From NCBI GenBank assembly GCA_021904315.1, contig CM038915.1:6510001-6574000 (forward strand): a stretch of DNA of 64,000 nt, written 5' to 3'. The stretch is from Sphagnum magellanicum. Taxonomy: Eukaryota; Streptophyta; Sphagnopsida; Sphagnales; Sphagnaceae. The notes under the pieces are model-generated. The model saw nothing but the letters and a program-made list of their open reading frames with translations. It searched no databases and had not been told where the DNA came from. The translations under genes were made by a program, and so were the position numbers. Below, one piece after another: positions 10,960-20,649 of this stretch. The stretch's first letter is position 1; each line of letters begins with the position of its first letter.

Positions 10960-11490
10960 TTTTTTTAAAAAAATTCAAATTTAATGATTTTTTTTTATGG
11001 TTTCCAAAGGGAGTAAATCAAAATTGGGAAAGTTCACTAGAAAAGGGTTTGGACCATATAGGATATAGTAAATGTTGTCTAACTATATAGCCTTATTGGT
11101 TATACTAATTAATTTTGAACCTAACCCTATGTCAATAAATATTAACAAGTTAAAACCATACCAACTTATGACATCTAAGGTGCAAAATTTTGAGGTACAA
11201 AAACCAATTTACTAAGAGGAACAATAGACCATAGATCAACCATGAAAAGGAGTCCATGAAGATGAAGATACATATGAAGATGAAGATGATGAAGCAATTC
11301 CATGATGACCACAAATTAACAATGGCAACTTGGTAATTAATACCATAGATAATTTTGATGATTCACCAACAAAATCAACTAACTTAGTTGACAAATCGGA
11401 TGACGATATAATTGAGTTGGAACAAATTACAACACACATGGCAGAGATGATGAAATATGAAGGGAAGATGGTGACAATGGCATTTGGATG
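10960..11490 (+). pseudogene. G2: polyprotein C-terminal tail
   Basis: This continues the integrase. A degenerate GPF-type block (WFPKG, LGKFTRKGFGPYRI near 11035-11065) is followed by LINFEPNPMSININKLKPY (about 11105-11165), which is characteristic of this gypsy family. Then comes a strongly acidic tail (repeated GAA/GAT codons, 11255-11290). Stops interrupt the frame. I see no chromodomain. The open 88-codon frame on the opposite strand here is an antisense shadow. Confidence 0.65.
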
Positions 11491-12537
11491 AATGAAAAAC
11501 ATTAAAATGCATCCAAGCCAATGATAATTGCTTCCATGTGGACATATAGGAATGAAGCCATCATGAAAGGAATGGGGTGGTTGAAAAAAAAAACTAATGC
11601 AAAAACAACGAGTTGCCTTAAATGAGAAAATGGGAGGGAATGTCCACTGAGCTTCTTCACATTCAAAGTTATTCCAGAATGACTTTTTTATTTATGATGT
11701 GTGTTGAAGTATGAATGAGGAGAGTGCATTGGAGAAATTGCAGCAACTTGCAATAAAAACAAAAATACAAAAAATTGCAGAATGAGAGAATGTGAAAAAA
11801 CTTGAAGAAGAACATTAAATATGACAAAAGTTCTTGCAAAATAGAAAGAATTCCAAGTGGAGTTGGAGAGACAAGTGAGCACAACAATTTACGACATTGT
11901 GCTGTTGAAAGTGATTTCACCCTTGGCATCACCATCATTGTTGGAGTGTGAGGAAGGGAAATGATTCACAAAAGAAATCAATGAAACAATTAGATGTGTA
12001 GATGACATTGAGGAGACAACAAAACCACTATTAGAGAGGCTAAGGAGAGGAATTTTCAAAAGGTCAATAAGAGTGGCAACAAGATTTGGTATAATAACAC
12101 AAGAACCTGTGGAGATTCAAGAGTTCAACAACAAAAATGAAGAAGGTGCTGATGCAATTTTAAAATTCATTAAAGCAATGACTAACATTGGTGAAATCAC
12201 AAAAATCACATAAAAGGAAGTGCAACCACATATGGTAAAACAATTGTTACTTCCATCATCATCTCAATTAGGTTTGGGAAACTTACTAGTATTTGTGCTA
12301 GGAAACAAACAAAACCCTTGGTGGCAAATGGATCAGAAAACTTTGGTAAAAAGAAGAATTAAGATCCCAAATGAGAACAAATATTTTTTTACACCCACCA
12401 AACAAAGGTATTCAAGTAGGTATAGAGAATGGAGGTGTGGAAAAAAATGGGAGAGAAAGAAGAGGCTTGGGCTAGTAAGGTTGGTTTGGTCACATTGTTG
12501 GCCATTGAGCAATAGGAACCAAATCATGATGCATTAG
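11490..12537 (+). pseudogene. Unassigned coding-like ORF downstream of the integrase
   Basis: One reading frame is nearly open from about 11890 to the stop at 12537. It is interrupted by TGA near 11962 and TAA at 12211-12213, both explicable as C-to-T changes of CGA and CAA. It encodes a charged protein (FTKEINETIRCVDDIEETTK, then LLERLRRGIFKRSIRVATRF, then a stretch rich in Glu and Asn). From 12220 a 105-codon open part ends in a basic segment. I do not recognise a domain. Its position directly after the polyprotein and on the same strand suggests an extra ORF of this gypsy family or a captured fragment. It could also be an unrelated older relic. Confidence 0.4.
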
Positions 12538-12539
12538 TA

Positions 12540-13755
12540 AAAATTTTGAATACTTTTGTGATCAAAGGATCGAACGTCATTGTTGTCCAAGTCTTCTTCC
12601 CATTCTTTTGGTGGTTGTTGATATGGAGGTGAAGCATATTGTTAAATGGACACTTTGATCCCCAATTTTGATGCTTGTCATATTTGTTCCTTTTAAAAAT
12701 TGTGTTGAATATATTCTAAATTGTGCATATCCTAATACTCATGTAAATTGTTTTATGTTCCCCCTTGCACCCATTCATTCAAAATTATAAGTGCGGTTTT
12801 GACTACATTTTCTTCTCAAACAATTGGGTCAACTATCGATTGTGTTCCCCTCAAGAATTAATAATCTCAATTACTAGGTCGTCTTTATGCTCTCCTAATC
12901 CAAGTTCTGTATTGAAAGCATCTTGTTTCATGTAGGCCTCTCTTTGGTTTTTAGTAGACGTTATAACATATGTTGCACCCATTTTGGGGTGAAAAATGGA
13001 TTGAAAAATGCATATGTTGCTCATGATCTTCTAATTCCATAGCTTCATTCTACCAATTGCTACTCGATCCAACCTTCAAACTTTGGGTCACCATTTGAAG
13101 CATGCTTCTTTGTATTTATCATTCGTCTTGATAAACCTCTTTTTCATAACCTTTTCAATAGTTTCCTTACTCAAGTTCTTGTCCTAAAAACAAATTAATT
13201 GATAAATGTTTTTGTAGAAACACACAAACTTCCTTTCACAATGTCCTATCTATTTTTTAAAGCAACAAAATTAGCAACAAGACATATAAATCTTGATTTT
13301 TTCTCCTAAATTCATCCTAGGGATGATTACAAATGGTAAGTACTGATTTTTTTTATCATTAATGCATAATTAGTCAAACACATAATCAAAATGTAATTCT
13401 AACAAAACAATATGCAAAATTTACACAATCTACACAATTCAAAATTAAAATTGTACCTTCAATTCTTAATTGTTGTAATTGCATTTATTGCTCTTTACAA
13501 AACAAAATCAACTTGTGATTTTTTTTTCAATTCAAAAATCCAATGTGTGCAACATGTAAAAGAAAAAAACTAAAAATATATAAAATATGCTAATGTCAAA
13601 AACAAATGAAAAAGGAAATATATCCAAATCTTTCCTCCAAAAACTAAATTCAAAATATACCTACTAAGTGTGTTCTTCAACTAACTATTTTTCTCCTTAT
13701 TACTACCTTGATTCTCTCCTTAACAGGGTTCATCCCAAAGCCACCCATAACATGT
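12540..13755. other. Gene-free stretch after G2
   Basis: A 3' LTR of G2 is expected in this area, but no sequence repeated near the 5' side was found. Minus-strand translation of about 13180-12960 is coding-like for some 60 residues (basic, KETIEKVMKKRFIKTNDKYK) with stops. I cannot assign it. Confidence 0.3.
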
Positions 13756-13757
13756 TG

Positions 13758-13973
13758 TCTTGGATGTGAATTAGGTGTTGTCGGAAGGATCCTGATGAGC
13801 AGGATTTAATGGAATTTATTTGGTAAGATTTGGATTTACAATGTGGGAGATATTGATTTTTAAGTGATTTCCACTGCTGAAAATTCAAATAAATTCCCAA
13901 AAAACCAGGTTTTGGAAGGAGAAATCAGTTGAGGACGTGGTAACACTTGGGCCAACGGCACAGGCCACACTCG
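13758..13973 (+). mobile_element. Helitron-like element, 5'-truncated copy
   Basis: This is homologous to the last ~210 bp of the Helitron-like copies at 18872-19314 and 43672-44117. It shares the GTGTTGT-GGAA core, GATGAGCAGGATTTAATGG and the terminal AATCAGTTGAGGA segment. It ends with a GGCC/GGCC hairpin (about 13949-13966) and CTCG, where the other copies end CTAG, followed by T at 13974. The first part of the family is missing, so the left limit is approximate. Confidence 0.55.
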
Positions 13974-14660
13974 TGATGATGATGAAATGAATTTCACTTC
14001 TGTTCACTCGATTGTGGCCCTGGTATCCTATATATCACTCATGCATGTGTTTATGAAGAGAAATAAAGCCTACAGTTGGTTTTTCCAATCAACATCATAT
14101 GGTTCTGGAACTCCACTTCTATCCAGCAACCAATTTCAACTGCATCTCACTTTACAGCATTGGTGCTGCAATGCAAGATTCCGTCGCCTCACTTGACCCA
14201 ATTCTACATAATTAGAGATGAATATTGGAAACTCCTTTATTTTGATTTGCAACGTCTTTTCAATGATTTGGCTAGCTTGTCTGAGCTTTTCTCTATAAAG
14301 TGAGGAGACTTTGAAAGCATTTTCATTTGGGATACTGCATATGCGGCCTTTATTGTGACATTTTTTTTTCTCTTGAACATAATAGGCATGATCCCGCCAT
14401 ACATCTAGTGGCTACACAATACACTATTAGAACCCCACAAGGATCCATAATTGGTCAATCGCATTGCATTTTGAGAAGACTTGGCAGTGGTCCTGGAAAT
14501 TGAGTGGTTGAAAGCATGGACTAGGCAAGCCTTGGTGTAGACTCTGTGTTTTTGGACCAATTGGATTCCAATCAGAATGAGTGCACAGAGATGTGGAATG
14601 CAAGCTACCTTGTGTGGATTCTCTGTGGCCGCATCCCAAATGTAAAGCAGAGCTGTATTA

Positions 14661-14955
14661 TAAAAGAGATCTACTTTTTAAGTTTAAGAGATCACCCTTC
14701 CTTTCATGATAAAGAAATTGTCAACAACTTCTCATTTTCCTCTTCTCCCCCAGGAACGACCTAAAGAATTCCCACCAATAACAAAGAGTGCATGCAAGCA
14801 ATAATTGGACTTAATAGAGAGGTCTGCTTTATTCACACATATACCCTTCCATCCCTGATCAAATCAACTTTTCAACACCTCTCATTCTCAGCCTCTCCCT
14901 TAGAAACATCCTAAACAATCGCCACCAATAAGAAAGAGTGCATGCAATTATTCAC
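14661..14955. repeat. Two diverged tandem copies, about 145 bp each
   Basis: Copies at about 14661-14809 and 14817-14955 share TTCTCATTY-CCTCT, a CCAGGAACGACCTAA / TTAGAAACATCCTAA block, and CCACCAATAA-AAAGAGTGCATGCAA at the end of each unit. Divergence is substantial. No coding capacity or TIR is seen. The following 15.0-15.6 kb holds nothing recognisable. Confidence 0.65.
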
Positions 14956-15689
14956 TTTTCAGTTGAGATGCCCAAATGGAGGCCCTCTTCCAAGCTTCAT
15001 TTTTTGTAAGAAAATGAAAAAACAAAACAATGAAAATTAGCCCTAGTGTGGGATATTGAAAATTCAGAAGTATTGATCAGTTAGAAATTTCAACCTACAT
15101 CGTGCAATTGGACAATGGGATAGTAAAGTTAGATTAATCTCATGCAGGACCAAACAAGTGTTGTCCAAGGTGGGATCCCAAGTTTCATCAGCCCAACAAA
15201 GACTCCTAACATGACACTCGTGCTTGCATCCCAGGATGACACTTGCACAATGGTCAAGTTATGTGATTCTTTCAAATAAGAATGAAGTCTTGCAATTTAT
15301 AAAACATGAGTGTGAATGTGAGGAGTTGTGAAAAGAGGTGGCAACCTCAAAAGGAAAGTCAGGTTGATCAAAGTGTTGGAATTCTTGAGTCAGTTCATAA
15401 CTGAGTTTTCATAGTTTGGACCCTACAATCCCCACCACCTTCATTGGTTCACTCATAAGTGTGAGCAGCTAGGTTCACCCATTGGTGGCTCAATGTATGC
15501 ATTGATTTATCAAAACTTGACCTAAAATTGTTGGACAATAAAGTTATCCATAAAATAATCCTCACTTTGGGTCTCACTATACCTACTCATCGTCCCTTTT
15601 GAATTATCCATAAAGTTCACTAAAACCAGGACCACTTCTCAAAACTAAGGATGAACATCCCCAAGTGGTCACTATAGTTCCTCCTCCAA

Positions 15690-16200
15690 CCAAACTATAA
15701 TCTAGTTAAGTTAACATCACATAGATTAGGGGTTACAAGAGATAGAGGCCTAACTAGGTTAGGACTTACCTAGGTGCTATATGGTCTGCCTGTGGAACTA
15801 TTAAGGGAACAACCTATGTTAGGAGCTACTTATGGAACTACTAAGGGAACAACCTAAGTTAGGGGCTACCTTAGGCTTACTTAGGTTTTATGTAAAATAA
15901 GGATTATCAAAATCCTACATAATGGTTTAAATAGGGACTACTTAGGGTGTTCCATAAAATTTATTTAGGGACCTACCTAATTTAGGGCATACCTAAGGAT
16001 TACTTTAAAAGTCACATAAGGTCTACATAAAGAGCTATGAATCAACCATAGGTAACCCTTTAGGCAGACTCTTAGGTAGACCAGAGCTAGTAGTCCCCCT
16101 ACATAGCTCTCTCTTGAATTATGCCTAAATTTAAGGCAGTCCCTTAAATAACCTTAAGTATCCCTTAACTTAAGAAATCCCTAGTTAGCCCATAGGTGTT
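15690..16200. repeat. Degenerate CTTAGG/CCTAAG-type short-period array
   Basis: The stretch is built from loosely repeated AACCTAAGTTAGG, TACTTAGG and TTTAGGG-like words. G-rich on the plus strand until about 16060, it then becomes C-rich (CCCTTAAATAACCTTAAG), giving a crude strand inversion. A smaller related patch lies at 16780-16930. Some words equal the plant telomere heptamer TTTAGGG, but no run of two or more perfect heptamers exists, so I do not call it an interstitial telomere. Confidence 0.5.
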
Positions 16201-16929
16201 TGTTAATGCTAGAAACTTTCTACACTGATTTGTAAATGCTAAATAATCACTTAAAACTGAAATTATAAGGAAATAAAAAATGTACAGAAATTGAAAACTT
16301 GATAAAACCAAATCGAAATCTGTTTTCTATGTTGAATGTTTACTTTTAAATTCAAAAAATTAGTTGTGACATTTTATTTCACTTAAGACTTTTAGAAGAT
16401 AGATATAATTATATCACTAGGAGTTTAAGAGATTTTCTAAGGATTTCCCCCTTGTTTTTTTGGCACCCCACCATTTCCCCCAGGTGCTTAGAAAGGTTCC
16501 TGTGGTGGAACTTAGGGCAAAAAAATTTGGCAAAATTTGATGTAGTTTTGATGTCATTGGAATTCAAGCAAGTTTTGATGTCGCTTGAGTTATCCTTGAA
16601 ATTATCTTTTCCACTAGTTTTTGTGTTTAAAATTGTTGCTTTTTGCAAGTCTGAAGTTCTACATAATATAATTATGTAGTCTATTTGCACTACCGATTTT
16701 CTTTAATATTTTGTGACCATTTATCACTCAATGTTGCAAAACTGAAATGTTCAATTTTTGCTCCTATTACATTTAAGTACCAAATACTCAAGAATTCACT
16801 AAGTATTCTTTAGGTAGGTCTTACATAACCTTCTACGTAGCCTTTAAATGTCCCATAACTTAAGTACACCCCTTAAGTGACTTTCTAAAATAGTCCTTAA
16901 TTAATTCTCTAATTAAACCTTATATAATT

Positions 16930-18190
16930 CCCTTATGTAAACTTTTGATAGCGTAAATATGTGATTATATGGCCTTCCTCATTTCATATGTTTGTATGTG
17001 TGGTACTTGTTATGTGCTAAAAGTATGGTTTATTCCACCTAGCAAAGAGGTGAGCCCATTATTAGGTTTCCATCAATGAAAATTTCATATGTAAGATATT
17101 CTCTGTAGTTGACTGTTGTGGTGTGTATTTCACCATGAGTATTGGGTGAATGTTAGATTGGCCAAAGGAATGAATGCAGTCAGCACAAAAGTATTACTGT
17201 GATTTTTTCCTCCGATCTGCTCATTTGCCCCATTCATATTTGATATTCCAAACATGAGTCTATGAAATTTCAAATGCCCTATTAAAAAAAATTAAATTAA
17301 ATGAAACCAATCATCAACCTAAATGATACATTCAAAGCATTCTTATAATGGCAAATGGTAGTAAAATCAAGAGGGGTCCAACAACATATTGTAAGAATCT
17401 TACTCAAGGGAATCATTGGAATGAACAAAATAAAATGCCAAAAGCAAATATATTCAATAATTACTTACCATAATTCAACAAACCCATCATAATCACACGC
17501 ATCACTACATTTGCAAAGTTAAACATGAAAATGCATGTGTGCTATATAATGATCTTGTCATAAGCTCTCCTTGCTCCATTACAAAACAATTACCCTCTCC
17601 TATGTAAGGGTAACTCTTCAAATATTTATTGAGCAATGTAGAATAAACCCAGGGTAAGTTTAAAATATTTATGAATCAAGTAGGTTCTATATTTAGCTTG
17701 TCCCCATGTATTAGGGCAAAAGATGTACCCACCCAATACTTGACAAAACCTAGAATAAGAACTTGAAATTTGTTATATTTGATAGGAAAAGAGTCTGAGT
17801 ATATTTATAATGTATTTTGTAATGTAGCCAAAGTGGCAATCATTCGAAAGGATGAAAAAATGTTCAAAGGAGCAAAAGAAAGGTGTTGAATGTCAATCAT
17901 AACTAGTATAAATTATAAATTTATTTATGTTTTGTTGTTTGAAATCATGGCAATATTGGCAAGTTGTTAAGTATCATAAGAGTTTAAAAATATGAATTTT
18001 TTTTCCTCTAAAATTTGATGAATCTATATTATTTTTCCATAAAAAAAATTTTGTATGTGTTGAAATCATATTTTCCTAGTTGAAATTCGGTGAAATTTTG
18101 TCAATACAAAATAACACTATTAGATATTAGGAGTTATACAAAACACCTATGGTGTTTAGAAAGAATAAAATGTGTGGATAGAAACAACAA
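16930..18190. other. Gene-free AT-rich stretch
   Basis: I see no coding, terminal repeat or array structure here. One long stretch of simple AT-rich sequence precedes the TIR element at 18197. Confidence 0.3.
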
Positions 18191-18196
18191 TAAATA

Positions 18197-18783
18197 GGGT
18201 AAACCAAACAGTGATCAAACATTTAAGTGCTTAGGACAAGCTAGATCCAAGGGGAGGGCTCCATTGTTTCTGGTGTCCAAATAAAACTTGAACCCCTCCT
18301 ATTGGCACATCTAATGCATTAAAAATCGTCAAAAACAGAACATAATTGAGAAAGCTACAACCCCTCAAAATATAGGGGTTCAAGAACTCAAAAAAACCAA
18401 TCATCAAATGCTACAAAGACTGATTCCTGAACGTCAAAAATTTCCTTGTATGTTGCTCTGCTGCAATTAGAATTCAAAGATGATTTGTAAAACTTCAGGC
18501 GATGCTCCTATGGCACTTTAAATCGTTTAAAATGAATAAAAAATTAGAATGTTATGACATTTGAAATAAAAGGGGTCATAACACATTTTATAATTCGAGA
18601 AAACGTATTTTCTTTACAGTTCTTTATTGGCTGGTCCCTTGGCTTTGCATTTCAAAGATGATTTGTAAAGCTTGAGAAGGTGCTCCAATAACATTTTAAA
18701 TCATTCAAAGTAGAGAAGAATTGAGAAAGATTTGCCAAAGTGTTCAGTCATAGGCAGGCGATCAATGATGGGCCAGTTTACCC
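18197..18783. mobile_element. TIR element T1 (587 bp), TA target duplication
   Basis: The ends are GGGTAAAC at 18197 and its inverse GTTTACCC ending at 18783, each flanked by TA (18195-18196, 18784-18785). A full second copy, T2, lies at 59612-60202. The inside consists of three diverged repeats of a 140-190 bp module, each with a ...CATTTTAAATCRTTYAAA... block followed by GA-rich DNA. The clearest pair starts at 18475 and 18652 (TTTCAAAGATGATTTGTAAA in both). There is no coding capacity. A TA duplication suits a Tc1/mariner-type non-autonomous element, but the GGGTAAAC terminus is not one I know. Confidence 0.7.
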
Positions 18784-18871
18784 TAGGACACTTGGATGCA
18801 AGGAATTGCAACAATGTTACGCGGTGCAAAAGGTCTCCTTTTTATATACTCCTCAATTTACACAGTAAAGA

Positions 18872-19314
18872 TCTATCTATGAAGCAAGGTAGTTTGTTTT
18901 GTTTTGTTTGTCAGGCTAAGTTCTCCCAAACCAGGGCGTTTCATGCCATGTTCTTGGTATTTTTGGAAAGCTTTCAATGAGTAGGAGCATACTAACTTGG
19001 TTTGAAACTGTTTGGAGATATGGTGTGGAAGATATTGATTATTGAACCAGTTTTTCAATGAAAACTAAATAAAATTGAAACTGAAAACTGTATTGGAAAC
19101 TAGGGGTATTCTGGTGTTGTTGGAAAGCTCTCAGTGAGCCAGATCTAATAAAGTTTATTTCACAATTTTCAGAGCTGAGGTGTGGAAGACATTGATTTTT
19201 TTACTGGATTTTGTTGCTGAAAATTCAAACAAATTGCAAAATTGGGTTTGGAAGGAAAGATCAGTTGAGCCCTCTATGTGTTTACACTTGAGCCAATGGC
19301 ACAAGCTCCACTAG
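18872..19314 (+). mobile_element. Non-autonomous Helitron-like element H1 (443 bp)
   Basis: It starts TCTATCTATGAAGCAAGGTA preceded by A (18871). It ends with a GAGC/GCTC stem (19290-19293, 19305-19308) and CTAG (19311-19314) followed by T. These are the Helitron marks: 5' TC, 3' hairpin plus CTRR, insertion between A and T, no TIR and no target duplication. A second copy with the same two ends is H2 at 43672-44117. The inside holds two diverged copies of a segment containing GGTGTGGAAGAYATTGATT, at about 18955 and 19120. It encodes nothing. Confidence 0.65.
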
Positions 19315-20134
19315 TATTCATAAAAGGAAGAAGACTCAGGTGAAGAGTAACATTTTTCCCATGAAGTAGTGAGCTTAAGGAGAGATCAACACCTAATAGC
19401 CCAAAAAAAGAACACAATGTAATTAACACAACTTGAAACTCTTTTTTCCTGAGTAAGTTGGTGATAAAAACAAGTTCTGAGCTAGAATATTGATTTTGCT
19501 TTGAAATTTCTGTCATTGTTGTGAAAGTTATTTTATAAATTGCCTTTTTCATTAAAAAAACCTGTTACTATACTCTTCACCCAAGTCCTTTACCAGAAAA
19601 TTATTCTTCTTTTATCTTGAGGCTGCTTTCTTTTACTGAGTATTGGCATAAGGTTAATGGTGGAAAACTGAGAACAGTTGGTGAGTTATTTGCAAGTGCC
19701 TAAACTAACAGTCATTAATAGTGTCACCAGAACAGCCATTATCCACTTTCACAAAAACCTTTGGGTGGGGAGGGGTTTTACTAAAAAGAAGCCCAGGACA
19801 CTTGAGAAAAAGGAAAAAAAAAACAGGAGAAACTTATCAAAATTCTGCTTTTTAAAATTTTATTTTGACAAAAATTAGAATTTGTCAGTTGCTACTAGAC
19901 ATCAATACAACAGTTCTGTTCTCCACTTATCCCCCAAAACCCTAATTCCATTGTTTTTTAAAAAACATTCTCTCTTCCTAGAGAGTCACATGGTACTTTG
20001 GGTTTCAATTCAAGCTGGAATAGTGGAAGATCTTTCTTGTTCCTTGATGGATATACCCTTTCACCAAATAATTTATTTATGTTATGTATAAGAAATAACA
20101 CAAAATTATGTTATGTTATGTTATGTATAAGGGG

Positions 20135-20560
20135 AATGCCTTGGCTGTTGGAGCATGATGCCCTGTGAACTGAATGAGGGCCAAGACATAATGCCCTGCT
20201 CATGCTCCACCATCACTTCATAGGGCGTCAGAGAATTCCTTCATAGTAGGGCCTTACCTGCCAGAACAACTTGGCAATCCATCTTCATCTACAGGGCAGG
20301 TTCCCGTCACTCGTGGGCGGATATCACAATTTTATGATACCCACCAGATCTGGGTTTCACAAAATAATTTACAAGGGGTCCAGGTTTCACTTTTTTTTCC
20401 CTAAAACTTATATGCCAGGCTGAGGTATCAATTTTTTTTTAAAAAACATTTAAGCTGCGTCTCATAGTGACGGTTCTCAAAATTTTGAAAGCAACCGGGT
20501 GCCCCTTGGCAGTTCTCACAAACTATGCATTACTTTTTTTTCCCCCAAAAAAAAATTTAA
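20135..20560. other. GC-richer island with a local inverted repeat
   Basis: At 20150-20208 the word GGAGCATGA and its inverse TCATGCTCC flank a segment with two copies of ATGCCCTG. The rest to 20560 is unusually CG-rich for this window, with poly-T runs. A short TTATG repeat (four tandem units) lies at about 20106-20126. I cannot identify an element. Confidence 0.35.
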
Positions 20561-20649
20561 TTTTTAAAAATTATTGATTTTTTTCTCTTTCTTAATAATG
20601 AAAAAAATACAAGCATGTTATAAACAAATTTTTTTAAATCACCAAAAAG

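Larger units (their letters stand above)
5200..11490 (+). mobile_element. G2: Ty3/gypsy retrotransposon polyprotein relic, nearly complete domain order
   Basis: The plus-strand relic keeps the order gag, aspartic protease, reverse transcriptase, RNase H, integrase and C-terminal chromatin-proximal tail over about 6.3 kb. That order (integrase last) places it in Ty3/gypsy rather than copia. Decay is by many in-frame stops, often TAG or TAA where the family has Gln, plus several frameshifts. A MITE (8935-9209) lies in the RT. No LTRs were recognised on either side, so the true ends are unknown. The domain pieces are listed separately. It is the same family as G1, in opposite orientation. Confidence 0.85.

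Noticed and set aside
11236-11938. Minus-strand open frames of about 88 codons
   Set aside because: They are antisense to the acidic tail and the downstream coding-like ORF on the plus strand. Ser/Leu-rich composition arises from GAA/GAT runs.
15690-16200. Interstitial telomere repeat (TTTAGGG)
   Set aside because: Only isolated heptamers occur among many near-variants. There is no tandem run.
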